Shown here: positions 10,560 to 22,182 of the stretch, piece after piece | Numbering within the stretch: position 1 is the stretch's first letter | How the letters are laid out: the number at the start of each line of letters is the position of its first letter | From: Blakeslea trispora | Lineage: Eukaryota; Mucoromycota; Mucoromycetes; Mucorales; Choanephoraceae | Assembly (NCBI GenBank): GCA_025331445.1 | Contig: JAIWNE010000087.1 | Location: forward strand, 62,001 to 126,000 | DNA: 64,000 nt | Reading direction: 5' to 3' | The notes under the pieces: generated by a model | Told to the model about the DNA's origin: nothing | What the model saw: the letters and a program-made list of their open reading frames with translations, nothing else | Databases searched by the model: none | Position numbers and translations under genes: made by a program

Positions 10560-12501
10560 ACTCAAAAATTTGTCTAATAACGAAGTATAAAAAAAAAGCA
10601 AAAAGAAGGATAGTTAAGCGAGGATGGCCATTTATTTCTTTTCCATGAGTTTCCACAATTATTGCTTATTCTAAAAGGCGAGGGTCACGTGACTGCAACT
10701 AATTTTTCTCAAATTTCAGTAATATATGTTTTGATTTGGCTGGAAAATTACCCCGGGTGCCTGCCTATATTATGACAAAATTGTATGTCAGAATCCAGCC
10801 TACCTATGCAATTTTTTGACGTATCAGCTGAATTGGCACCGTTGAGTCTGATATTATCACACCACGTATCAAAATTGATACGTTTGCGTTGCTTTTGTGT
10901 GAAATGTAGTGTAGCTGATAATATGTTGTAAAGTGTTCAATAGCCGAGACAGTACTGTTGACGATACAATTGTTGACTGATAAGTTATATAATAAGGTAG
11001 TTGATTCTAGTTCTGATTCAATTCCAATTCCTTTTCTGATCTGTTCAGTTCTCAATTCAATTAGGTGTAAATCTTCGATTTAGAATGTATAACTGTCAAT
11101 ATTATATATAGTATCAATTAACGATTAAAAGCTTATTTCTATTTCTTCTGCATTTATGATTTTCTAAGTCAATTCTTGTTTAATTATTTGTGATGACGTC
11201 AATGTCCGGTTGTGTTCCGGTAGCTGTCCGGCTCGGACTATTATTAACGTAATATATATAACTATACTTCAAATTTAAATTGAAAAGTCTAGTAAAGGCT
11301 TTTGAGGGTATTTATCGGTTTGATAAAAGTGAGCGGAATTGAGTATTGAAAGAAATTGAATAAAGGAATTAACAGTGCCTAAACACAAAAACAAGAAAAG
11401 GACAATGTTAATAACCTCTATCAATCTTTCTCTTCCTGACAGAGTCATACCTAGTGTTGGAAAGGTAGTTGTTATATGAATGTATTATCGATAAGAACAA
11501 GGGATAAATTCTGTGAGAATTTGTATAGACTTTTATTTATGAAAAATAGAAGAAGGGACTAATAATCTAATGAACTTGATGCCTATTTATACTTAAATGA
11601 AGCGGACAGTTAATCTTGCTGAAGGACTGGTAATTTAATCGAAAAGAAATTTCTTTTGACAGGACTTCTCTGTACCTGACGATTTATGATCCCGACTAAG
11701 CTTAAATAAGAAAATAAAATAATTGTAATATAAGAGCAATACGATTTAAGTGCTATGAGCATGGTTTTGATATAGTTATTGTGTGAGAGTGACAATAATT
11801 GGAATCTCCATTTATTTAGCTATTTCTATCTTTCAGTGCGAGCAGGTCTATAATGAGATCCTTGTCTTCACTACTTCAAGTATGATTTTGCTTTATTATG
11901 TGAGTGTCCTCAACACCTAGCAACAGATAATTCGGATTGATTTGTATAACAGAAAAGTCTCAACTTCTTTAAACAATCAATACTACTCTCCAAATTCAAG
12001 ATAAAAGAACGACCTCGATTTTATTATGATAATTGTCTAGTTTTTATACTATTTCTAAAGAATTTCTATCTAAGTAACGTTGGAATATAACGAATAAAGT
12101 AAAGTAAAATCTAATATCAGTTTGGTCTAAAATGAACAAAGTGGGGAAAAGTGTAATTAGCAAGTGTGAAAACAGAAGTAAACAAATGGAAATAGGAATC
12201 TAAAGTAAATAATGTGGAGTGAATTGAAATAGTAACAAAAGTAAAGTAGATAACCGAAAGGAATTAGACAACAAAAGGGAATAATAGGTATTAGGAATGT
12301 AAGTAAAGCCAAAAGAGATTGAGAGTCAGACAGGTCGACAAAACGAGCAAAAAGGGGTCTTCAGGGCCTTCAGGGCCTTTCTTACTAACAAAAGGTGACG
12401 TAGTCAAATAATCCGAATCGCACAACGGCCGGAATTGCGCCGGACAACGGGTAAACTTTTTAAGCCGATATTAATACTTCAATAAATTTCAAAATATGTA
12501 A
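10560..12501. other. Gene-poor AT-rich region
   Basis: Nearly 2 kb without a supported gene. Frames of 61-83 codons are scattered and lack domain signatures. The only compositional landmark is the CTTCAGGGC direct doublet near 12360. Confidence 0.5.
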
Positions 12502-12572
12502 GCTGGTATAGTATAGTGGCAGTACATCGCGTTGTGGCCGCGTCGACGCAGGTTCGATTCCTGCTACCAGCA
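12502..12572 (+). tRNA. tRNA-His (anticodon GTG)
   Basis: The cloverleaf folds by eye. The acceptor stem is GCTGGTA (12502-12508) pairing with TACCAGC (12565-12571), followed by discriminator A. The D arm includes TAGTATAGTGGCAG. The anticodon loop TTGTGGC presents GTG between CGCG/CGCG stem strands, and the T arm is GCAGG-TTCGATT-CCTGC (12548-12564). A and B box promoters are internal as usual for Pol III, and a T-run follows at 12575. No intron. The extra 5' G of tRNA-His is not encoded (position 12501 is A), as is normal in eukaryotes where it is added after transcription. Confidence 0.95.
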
Positions 12573-13877
12573 TTTCTTTTTTAAATTTTCAGACAATTTA
12601 ATTGAGACCTTTTTATGAAGTTTTTTATAGTGTTGTTGTTACAGGACAAAGGATAGTTTTTGCAGTAACTTGAGAAAGAGAACAAATAGATATAACAGAG
12701 CAATCAGGCAGCAAGGTTATAAGTAATGAGCACCAGGTTTTAAGTCGTCCGACTAGAGATATAAGTAAAGTAAAGAGAATAAAGTAATATAAAAGAAGAG
12801 ATGTAACAAATGAATACAATGATCTGTAATAAGTATCAAGGGAACTAACAACAATATGTGGATTTAGATAGTGAATATGTCAAACTACAACCAAGCGTAA
12901 AGTAAATAAGGGAAATATAAGTTGAGTTTATTAATAAGAGAAGATTAAAGAGTTTATATACTATTCTAAAAGGAGTCATGTTAGACTTGCAAATAATGTC
13001 TTTACAGTCAAAGTAATGAGTCATTAAGTATATGGATTATTAACAAATGTTCCAACAACATGAAACAAAAAGCCAAAAGAAAAGTTGTATCTGATTGATA
13101 TGGAATAGGATATTGGAGCCATCTGTCAAATAAAGCAGATACTAAATAGGAAACATAGGCTTGGATTCAGAGAACCGCAAACAAGTGAGAAGATAATTGA
13201 GTACTAGGAATATTTCTGTATGTGACAAGGCTTCGTAAATAACTAGACATTTTATTTAAGAGATCGTACATAAGTATTGGGACAGAATGTAATGGTTGCG
13301 TTCAAAGATCACCAAATTTTAAGTCGTTCGACTGTAATATAAGCATGTGTCATTATAATTTCACAGTGAGCCTACTTTAGATACAACATATTCTGTCTAC
13401 ATATCAAAGAAACAATTGCCCTTCAAAACCAACGGGTGTAAGCCTAGGATATCTTACTGACACTGATGAGAGAATAGCATGACTAAAGACACTGTGGTGT
13501 ATCAGACAGAGATTTTAGAGTACTAATGTCCCTTATCATTCCCAAAAAACCTGCCTGCATTAGGGACATACGTTATTTGGTGGTGAAGAGCAAGTAAGTT
13601 TGGTCTTGAAACGACTTTCAAGTAGCAGAGAGGCATTGTAAGTACTTTGATCTTAATGAGTTCTATAATATGACACATACTCTTAAATGAAAAATGAAGG
13701 CAAGAGATCAACCGAGCTTAAAGTGAAACAAAATTAGATTTATTGAGGTATACATTTATATAGACGCAATGGTGCATGATTTTAATCAGCATTAGATGTT
13801 ATGAATATCGTTTAAATATGGATTATGAATAGATAAGATAGCAATATAAATAAATAGATAATAGAAAGAAATTCTGG
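12573..13877. other. No gene; two similar palindromic sites
   Basis: About 1.3 kb without a supported ORF. Two sites share a context of roughly 35 bp: CACCARRTTTTA followed by a 12-bp palindrome AGTCGTYCGACT (12743-12754 and 13322-13333) and then a stretch with ATATAAG. Their function is unknown. Confidence 0.5.
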
Positions 13878-15699
13878 CTAGTTTCCAGTGTAGCTTGGAG
13901 GCAAGTCATCCGGTTGTGAGATTAAGAGTATTGGTGTGTTTTGGTTGTTTTTACTTCCAAAATGCTTCCCCAGTATAGAATTACATGCTTCCTCCTGCTT
14001 GTTGTTTCTCTTGTGCTCACATGGACATGGTTTACATGAACCCCATCCTGCTTCAGAAGTAATAGTCTCACGTTGCTCCCAAATTGTACTCTTTGGAGAA
14101 TAAGATTCAAATGATTTGTTATCGTAAAGGTCGTATTTAGGGGGTGGCGGCAAGATAGTTTGAAAATCATCATCTACTGCTACTAAGCGGCAGTCTAGTA
14201 TACGAGCAGGAGCATCCAAAACCAAGTCAAAAGTTTTACCATTGCATTCGATGGTAACATTCAGTTGAAGCCAATGTTGTATTTGAAGAGCACTATGATT
14301 CGTAGTAGGATGTATTATACTAGAGCAATCAGGAACAGGCATGACAAATCGGCCACCAAAGTATTCACCTAACTTGACAGGCTTGTTGATATTTTTAAGA
14401 TTGCTTGTTTCACTTCTGGACTGATCAAAAACATTGTCGAATTCTTGTGAATGGTTGCTATCAAGTATAGCAACACTAGATCTCTTCATTAAATCTTTTC
14501 TACAGGAAGGATGTGGTGTCTCGAAATAGTAGCGATTTGATCCGCTTTCGACGCTGCTATAGATGTATTTTGGATAGTTTTTGTTGCTTGTCATACATCC
14601 GCTTTCAATCGACAAAGGAGAACCATGAGCCCATTTTAAAATTAGATTTGCACCTTCACTACACCGCTTGGTCTTGGGTGAATCAAAGTTCCAAGTATGC
14701 TTGGCAGGAACTTTCATGATGTATTTTCTTGATTCAGAGATGGTTAGGTAAACGGACTTTACAACTGCATCAAAAAGGGTCGGTTCAATCATCAATTCTA
14801 CACCGATGTTTGTACCAATGGCGATGGCAGTACGGTCAATACCTATTTTGTAGCGAATGCCTTGATGCTCATTTAGTGCTTCTAGGGGTAGATTTAAGTT
14901 GCTTATAATCTTTCCAGTAAATGAAGGTGCTAGATGGTCATAATGTTCGTCAAAAGTTCTTAGATGCGAATCAATCTGTTCAAGATTCCAAGGAAATAGC
15001 TGTAAGTCTTGCTCACTGTTGAGATTGAATTCTTGATGTATAGCAGGGCTAATGATTGTTGGTAATGGCATGACCGAGTCTAAGGAATGGACAATACGAA
15101 GGGTAGTAGATGCGACAAACTTTTTCTTTAGGCCAGTATGACGAACATATTCAAGCCAATGTGCAGTGTTAAGAAGATTTAGTGATGATTCTGAATGTTG
15201 CTCCTTAAGATTGGCATGAGAAGATCGACGAATGGTTGCGCTAATTCGATAAAATATTTCAATTCGATCTTTAATGAACATAGTTGCTGGTAAGGATGCA
15301 GGTATCGGGAATTCAAAAGGAAAACGCTGGACTCCGGCAGGCATAATACCTTTTGTATTAGGAGGTAGTAAAGATAGCTCAATAACTTGCAGCTTTGTTT
15401 CGATTGCTGATCCTAATGCCTCTCCTATCATGATTTCTTTGTACAAACAAAAATTTTAGCATATGCCCATAATTAATCGATTAATAGAGCTTACCTGGCC
15501 AAGGATGATATCTTTGAATACCTTCAAATGCCAGTTCTATAGGACCTTGGATTCGAAGATCTTTTGGGAAGTTTGCTACAACTTCTCCTCTAACTATAGC
15601 GGAACCAAGTAGATCATTGACGTATATACGAGGTTCATCTAGAATAACCTTTAGAACTTCAGATTCTTTGTTGATTTTAGTGGAATTAGAGAGCTGCAT
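13878..15699 (-). CDS. Alpha-arrestin (ART/Rsp5 adaptor-like)
   Basis: Two exons (15699-15495, 58-nt intron, 15436-13878) give 587 aa with a perfect phase join (PWP|EIMIGEALGS). The N-terminal arrestin fold is seen as LDEPRIYVNDLLGSAIVRGEV, ELAFEGIQRYH, FPFEFPIPASLP and IFYRISATIRR. The C-terminal arrestin fold follows (YKIGIDRTAIAIGTNIGVEL, SVYLTISESRKYI). Two PPxY motifs, PPKY at about 500-503 and PPSY at 581-584 just before the C-terminus, are the classical binding sites for WW domains of Nedd4/Rsp5 ubiquitin ligases. By family knowledge such proteins recruit the ligase to plasma-membrane transporters and drive their endocytosis. Which cargo is served cannot be read from sequence. A hydrophilic insert lies between the arrestin domain and the tail. 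The start is the first ATG of the exon, with a short arrestin-type lead-in. Confidence 0.88.
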
Positions 15700-16639
15700 T
15701 CAATTGTTAAATGTAATGGCTATAGTTCAAAGAAGGAGCGATGATGTTGAAACAAAAGAAACGAAGGAGTGTATTTATACATTCTGTAAAAGCATGTTCT
15801 CCGCGATATGACATGGAATTAGATACGATTTATTAATACAAGTGACGGCTTAATTGACAGTTGATTACAAATTATAGAAGCAGAAATTTATGTTGCGATA
15901 ATGCATGTTGTAAAGTAGGGTTATTGAAATCCCGCTATCATAAACCGCCACAATTCATACGATCAAGTGATCCTCCTCTTGTGCCCACTAGGGTAGCAAG
16001 AGGTAGGACACCACATTATCTTTTCACATAAATAACAACATAAATATCTTTAAAATAAAAACGGGTTCTTCCTCCTACACATTTATTTTGGTTACTTTAA
16101 GTAAAAGCGGTTCTAAGCTATAATTGAACAAATCTACTGTCAAGTCCTTATACAATGTAAGATCCCCAAGCGTCCAAAAGCACAGTGTTTCGTGCCTCGT
16201 CCCTGTTTTAATAGCATAATGCTCACTACTGTATTTTCTTTATCTTTTATTTTGTATATCTATTGTTATATGAATAAAGATTTACAGCCCTTTTAAGTTC
16301 TCTTTTCGACCCCAGAACAATGTCAGCTTTCGCAGGAGCATTGTTGCTACCAATCTGGGATGACACACATCTTGTCATAACTTGATCTACGCAGCAAACA
16401 TTATCTGTACTACTTATGTCATCTTTTGCATCTTTGCATTATTTAGAGATATATTCAAAAAGTATCGTCCCGCTTCGTTTTTGATTTCCTCTAGTCGCAG
16501 CGATGAAAGTAGTACCATTAGACTCAAAAAAATGGGCGATTTCTTCTATCTACTTTTTGTTAGGATTCAAAAGGTTGAATGTGATGAGCACCAACAACAA
16601 TTTTTTTTTAATGATAATTAATTTTGTACAAATTTAAAC
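15700..16639. other. Intergenic; possible transposon end
   Basis: Upstream region of the arrestin gene plus the downstream flank of a dead DDE element. Near 16455-16476 the word CAAAAAGTATCGTCCCG resembles, in inverted orientation, the CGGGACGATAATTTTTG word at 18078-18094. This suggests remnants of terminal inverted repeats for the transposase between them. Confidence 0.4.
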
Positions 16640-17986
16640 TCAGGAAGAAGTCATTTCAACATCATGAATTTCTTCCAGAGGCTCCTCTGACTCATTTAAC
16701 TTGAGGAAATCCTGATGGGACACCCTTGCTTGAACAATACAACCTTTCCAGACTTTGAGGAGATGGTTTTCAGGAACCCTCTTTAGGCCTTCGTCAAGTT
16801 TTCTCTTCAACGTCTTGGCTGTCTCCTTTAGGTCTGGATGGAAAGCGATGGGATTCTTTACCATCGACCAAACCTTCTCAATAGGCTGTAACTCACAGTG
16901 ATATGGAGGGGTGATTGCTATTTTGTGACCAAAGTCACGAGCAATGTCCCAGCATGCGTACACTGTAGTTTCGTTCAATCCTTTGACCGTCTCCAAAAGA
17001 GCTGCTTTGGTCATCTTTGGCAGATTGCCCTCTTGATCAGGCAACAAGTGGGCCTTATTGATCAGCCATTGCTTGATGGTTTCCTTGTTATCATTGGCTT
17101 TTGGTACAGGATTTATTCTACGCTTATGGTAAGATGCACCATCCATATGGATAATACATTTACCATAAGGTTCCAGTGACTTACAGAGCTTTCTGAACAA
17201 ATCCTCAAACTTTGCTGCATCAAAGTGACCACAGTAGTCAGGATTGATTTTCTTTCCACCATTAACTGGCCATACAGTCACGCTGTCTTCAATCATCTTT
17301 GCATTACATCTTCAATTTTGCTTGAAGACGATGAATGCTGCAAAGATAACCATCATTGGTCTTCATCCTATTGCATTGACAATGCCACCGACAGTAGTCC
17401 ACGTCTTGTTGGTGTGATGATCAAGGTGACAGTATAATTCATCGAGGAGTACTTCGGGGCACTCAGGTTGATCACCGCCATTTAAGTTTAGCAATCTTTG
17501 ATTGCAATAAGTGTATCGATAGCCAACATTTTTAGGAGCATCATGTCTGATATTTCTCCTCTCACCCTTTTTGTATCTCACATTCAGCTCATAAATGTGT
17601 CTCAAAAGCGATTGATGAGATACATCAAAGAAATAGGTGTCTTTCAACGCTACTGCTATCGCTTTGACGGTGTTTGGGTAGCCTACTTGGTTGTCATCCT
17701 TGACAATCTTTGTTACGGTAGAACCATATTCCGCACTAAGACTCTTGCGAGGCCTACTTCGGAACCTTCCTTTGCCATTTGCTATATCAATCGCTCTTTG
17801 TGATGTATGAGACGTGATGCCAAGAATGTAACTTAGTCTAGTACGTAAGCCCAAGGCTTGGATATGGGGTTCGTCAAGAGTCCCATCGATGAGTACCTGG
17901 TACATTCGACTTATTAGGATGTAAGTTTCGTCTGAGAATTTAGTGGAATCTAAGACACGATTATACAAACATTTTTTAAGAGCCAT
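16640..17986 (-). pseudogene. IS630-type DDE transposase with two in-frame TGA codons
   Basis: One continuous minus frame from ATG 17986 to TAA at 16640, about 448 codons, interrupted only by TGA at 17363-17365 and TGA 22 codons later. The N-terminal part has HTH-like segments (RTRLSYILGITSHTSQRA; NTVKAIAVALKDTYFFDVS). The catalytic core is seen as DELYCHLDHHTNKTW (first Asp), CIIHMDGASYHKR (second Asp) and TPPYHCELQPIEKVWSMVKN (DDE Glu). The 22 codons between the stops still read like family sequence, so the copy is recent or the stops are bypassed. I found no consensus intron that would remove both. A direct repeat at 18075-18133 beyond the start could belong to its terminal repeat. Confidence 0.75.
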
Positions 17987-18189
17987 AATGAATAGTAAAG
18001 ATGAAAGTAAAAGAAAACGCTATTCAACCATGGTAGTCTCAACTCTGTAGTCACGATAAGAAAAAAAAAAAAAGTCGATTTTCGGGACGATAATTTTTGA
18101 ATCACCTAGGTGGTTTTCAGGACAATAATTTTTGGTTTAGGAACGACGAGCAACCGATTACCTTCTTTTTATGGTGGGCAATCGGGTTT

Positions 18190-18790
18190 TTTTTGTTACA
18201 AGCTTCTTTCAGTAGCTTAAAATGAATTACGTTTAACCTTATTTTTGACAATTGCCAAAAACTGCTCTATTGGATTAAGTTCAGGAGAGTAAGGAGAGGT
18301 AGGTACTCTTGTAAACTCTTGCAACTATTGTATCATCAATTTGGTCCGCTGTATGAATGTGTGCATTATCCATTATAATTTAATAATCTTTTAGCTCAAG
18401 AAACTTCATATAATGATCAGTGACAGTACCTTTTGAAGTCGGCTTATTGGTTCGAGCTGGTGCTTTTCTTTTATAATTGTCAAATTCGATTTTAATTCAC
18501 TTTGAGCATTCTTCTTGGGGAATTTCGTTGCCGTGATAATAGCCAATACAGTGCGAGAAACAGCCCTTCCGGTAGGAGTAGCCGCAACAGCAGACCTCCC
18601 TTTTAATGACCATTCACTAAGAGGCCTCATGTTGGTATTAAATGCTCATTTGAATACCTATGATAGATCTTTATCTGATTTTTAACTACGGCTATAGCTT
18701 CCTCCATATCAAAATCAAGCTTTTCTATGTCTTCTTTAGGTGATAGCTGTGCATCCTCTTGCTTTTCGCAATATTCTCTTACACTGGTCA
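18190..18790 (-). pseudogene. Decayed Tc1/mariner fragment (copy 3)
   Basis: Minus-strand blocks in the right order: NMRPLSEWSLKGRSAVA with TPTGRAVSRTVLAIITAT (normally following the first Asp), YXIMDNAHIHTADQIDDTIV (second Asp), and after a frameshift TSPYSPELNPIEQFLAIVKN (DDE Glu). The first catalytic block is damaged. A short upstream frame (MEEAIAVVKNQIK) may be its N-terminus. Inactive. Confidence 0.65.
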
Positions 18791-20037
18791 AAGTTTTTAA
18801 ATGGAAAGGAGTGACTTTCTCATCTCAGTCCATAGCATCATTCCCTTGTTCATCAACTATTCTACCTTGACCGTTTTCATAACAAAAGCGAGTATTCATC
18901 TTATAAGCACAACCATTTTTACTCTTGAGACTGTTCAGTATTGCATAAAACAGCTAATAATGGTTTTCCTGCATATCTTTGCTTTCAAGTGCTGAGGATA
19001 CATACACAAGACTTTTAAAATCAAGAAAGAACAGAAAAAAAAAAGATCAATCTATTGACTACGTTGATTGGGTGACACAGCAAAAAACATGATTTCCGTT
19101 ATTGAACATTGCCTTATTTCTTCTTTCAGTCTACAAATCTCAAGGTTTTTGGCAAAGAATCTAAATCCTTAAATCAGCAAACACAACTTGCTGTTTGAGT
19201 CGAGTTTTGTCCACTTGATTTCAAACATGCAATTAGGCATAGTAGATGAATATGTTGGATTTGGCTGGTATTTATATGCCAATCTCTTTAATGAAAAAAA
19301 AAAGCAGCGTATTCCCTTTTTTTTCTCCCCTTAGACTATAATAATTTTCATTTTCATTAAGTATACACACCAACCGAAGTCAGTGCCAAAACCTCCCAAA
19401 TTGTGGAGGAAAAGAAGGCAATATATAATATGCCGGCTCACATTGAGTATGGCATGCTGTCCCGTGCAGCGCTACCATACAGCAATGATCATGAGGCGGA
19501 TCCCTGTTCAAAGAGAGTGCAATAACAATCATCGTCATCCTCCGGTTAACTTGCATACTTAGCGCTTCACGGGAAGGAAACCAAGTGCGTCGCCGAAGAC
19601 GATACATAACCATTTTTAAGAGATCAGATGTATGCAGCTGCCCAACAATGAACAAACATACTCAAGCGAAATTCCTTCACGACAATGAAGCCGATCATTA
19701 GAAACTTGGCAGAGCTCGACTCATCAGTCCGCGTTACTATCACAGCTAGAGAGCTACCCAGTCCCAAACGTACTATAATCAGAGTTAGGATAAAGAAACA
19801 AAAACAAGAGAGAAAAGGTCCCTTTTTATATCTTTTTTGACAAGACCAAATCACATGTTATTTTGACTGCTAAAATTTTATAGCAGTCCTTGATGGGACT
19901 TGCTTTTTTGCTTTATTCCCACCAGTTTGTATTTTGCGCTATTTTTGCTATTTCCGCTGATTGGTTTGTAAGAAAAAGTAAGAAAAGACAAGAAGAGTAA
20001 AGAGCTACAAAGAAAGGATGCAGATTTTCTTATCATT
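18791..20037. other. No gene seen
   Basis: Two adjacent minus frames (19380-19655, 19624-19854) overlap out of phase and have no domain signature. One is rich in hydrophobic residues, as expected of translated AT-rich DNA. Nothing else supported. Confidence 0.45.
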
Positions 20038-20515
20038 TACACCACCAGAGGTTTTAGATTGCAACACCGACGGATTTTTCAGACTCAAAATAGATTCCTT
20101 TTTTGGACGAGAAACATGGAGGAGTTTTTATTTTTTATTTTCAGATGAATCAAGGTGTTTTATGCAAAATGAATACTGGTTTTTAACTTAGAATTCGGAA
20201 ATTGGCCCAAAAAATTCGTCTTTTGGCCAAATTGATTTCGGAGACTGCGCACAATGATTTCGTTTTTTGGCCAAATAGATTTCGGAAATGTGCACCATAG
20301 ATTTCGTTTTTAGGTACCGTTAATTTCGTTAAGGTATAATATAGGTCTTTGATCAGAATAAAAATGCAAATAAAGAGTGACATACGTTTTATGACCTTTG
20401 AAGTGTCTACACAAATTGAAATTATGATGTTGCTGCGTAAGGTGTTGCTGAAACACACTTAGTCAAACAAGCTTTTATTGGTTCCTGAATAGAGGTACTA
20501 CGGATCCCTTCGATT

Positions 20516-20524
20516 TATATAAAG
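20516..20524 (+). promoter_or_regulatory. TATA-like box of the transposase gene
   Basis: TTATATAAAG lies about 55 bp upstream of the ATG at 20577, just inside the left inverted repeat. It is the only clear TATA element in this upstream stretch. Prediction from motif and position only. Confidence 0.45.
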
Positions 20525-20576
20525 GGACACATTTAGGAGTCCTGATTTTGATCCATTAAATACATTTTTTAAAAAG

Positions 20577-21771
20577 ATGAGCCAAGAAACTTATTACTCT
20601 GTTAACACTACTGCACCCGTTGCTTTGACTTCTGAAAACCGTGAGTAGTACCTTGATGATTTCCATTTGTCTGAATTTGCTCCTCATAATTTCTTATAGC
20701 ATCTCAAGTACCAGTAGCTCAACGTGCTACCAAGAGAGGTCCATACAAAAAAATGACAGAAGAAATCTGGAAGTTGTTCATTTCTCATTATGTTGCAAGT
20801 GGAAAGAACGTCTCTGAAGCAGCTAAGGCCATTGGCTTCTCAACTTCTACCATGAGCGACTATGTCAAGCGTTGCGAAGAAACTGATGATTGGGGGATGC
20901 CAAATTTAAAGTTTCGAGGAAGAACTGCACCCCCTACCATTAAAGAAAGACACAGCATCTTCATCGAAAGCCTTTTGGAAGAACGAGCAGAGATCACTCT
21001 TAGGGACATAAGTCTTCAACTTCAGGATGCATTTCCAGAGGATTTGCCAGGCCACTTAGCACCTCAGCAATTTCCAGATTTGTGATTAATAAGCTCGACT
21101 TCACTTTGAAAAAGGCTCAAATATACCCTGTTAGAAGAGACTCCCAGGAGATCCGAGACAAGCGACGTGAATACTGTACAAAGATCAACAAAGAGCAACA
21201 AGTATGGTATTTGCAGAATTGCATTTTTGTCGATGAAACTGGGTTCAACTTGCATATCAACCGTACCCAAGCCAGAACAAAGCGTGGTACTCCTGCAAGA
21301 ATAAAGGTGGACACTTCTTCGAAAGGACGAAACCTCACTGTCTTTGCCGCAATGAGTCACGCTGGTTTAGAGATCTCAGCTTGCCATTGTAATCGAGGTA
21401 CAACCAGGTCAGAGCAGTTTGAGGATTTCATCAACGTCTTGATCAGGCACATGAATCAACGAGGCTTAAATGGATATTATGTGATCTTTGACAATGCTCC
21501 TATTCATAGCACAAGCGCTATGAATAAGCTAACTGATGCAGGATACCATCCTCTAAAGCTTCCACCATGGTCTCCTTTCTTGAACCCCATTGAAGAACTC
21601 TTTTCAAAGCTGAAGCACAATGTCAAGAAGCACCAATTGCGGCATCATGATGAGCTGCTTCAGAGAATTAGAGAATCCGCTTCTCTGATTACATCTGATG
21701 ACTGTAAAGGATGGATTAGACATTCCCTTACTTTTTTTGCTAGATGTATCCGTGAAGAAGAAATGCTGTAA
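20577..21771 (+). pseudogene. IS630/Tc1 transposase with one frameshift
   Basis: Exon 1 is 20577-20640, followed by a 59-nt intron (GTGAGT...TTATAG, 20641-20699). Exon 2 continues in frame (RGPYKKMTEEIWKLF) to a stop at 21083-21085. The remaining protein is in the +1-shifted frame up to TAA 21769-21771. The first part holds the HTH (NVSEAAKAIGFSTSTMSDYV) and a second HTH (TLRDISLQLQDAFPE). The second holds FVDETGFNLHINRTQ (Asp codon 21232), VIFDNAPIHS (Asp 21490) and PWSPFLNPIEELFSKLK (Glu 21592), with 33 residues between the last two acids. The shift lies in 21030-21075, where the family continues STSAISRFVINKL. All catalytic residues are present, so one indel separates this from an intact enzyme, or a programmed shift is used. 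Confidence 0.8.
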
Positions 21772-22182
21772 ATAAATTTGATTATAAAAAGAAGTTGCTT
21801 TTGTTGCATTTGACTACTGTCTTGATTTTATTTATTGTAAGACCTATATTATACCTTAACGAAATTAACGGTACCTAAAAACGAAATCTATGGTGCACAT
21901 TTCCGAAATCTATTTGGCCAAAAAACGAAATCATTGTGCGCAGTCTCCGAAATCAATTTGGCCAAAAGACGAATTTTTTGGGCCAATTTCCGAATTCTAA
22001 GTTAAAAACCAGTATTCATTTTGCATAAAACACCTTGATTCATCTGAAAATAAAAAATAAAAACTCCTCCATGTTTCTCGTCCAAAAAAGGAATCTATTT
22101 TGAGTCTGAAAAATCCGTCGGTGTTGCAATCTAAAACCTCTGGTGGTGTTCCTTTTTACAATCTAAAACCTTTGGTGGTGTA

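Larger units (their letters stand above)
20040..22180 (+). mobile_element. 2.1-kb Tc1/mariner-like element with 310-bp TIRs
   Basis: The left arm 20040-20349 and right arm 21839-22148 are inverted copies of each other, 310 bp each, with no mismatch found over the roughly 150 bp compared base by base. The outermost ends read CACCACCA on both sides and are flanked by TA (20038-20039 and 22181-22182), the target duplication expected of Tc1/mariner. The right end carries an extra 32 bp (22149-22180) in which the terminal 22 bp is repeated with one change. Inside each arm two 44-bp imperfect direct repeats (20221 and 20265 on the left, around TTTTGGCCAAAT and GATTTCGG) resemble the IR/DR binding sites of some Tc1 elements. 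The transposase gene sits between the arms. Confidence 0.9.

Noticed and set aside
19721..19727. CTGATGA on the minus strand, the start of a hammerhead ribozyme core
   Set aside because: No GAAA core element or closing stems follow at the right distance, so it does not fold as a hammerhead.
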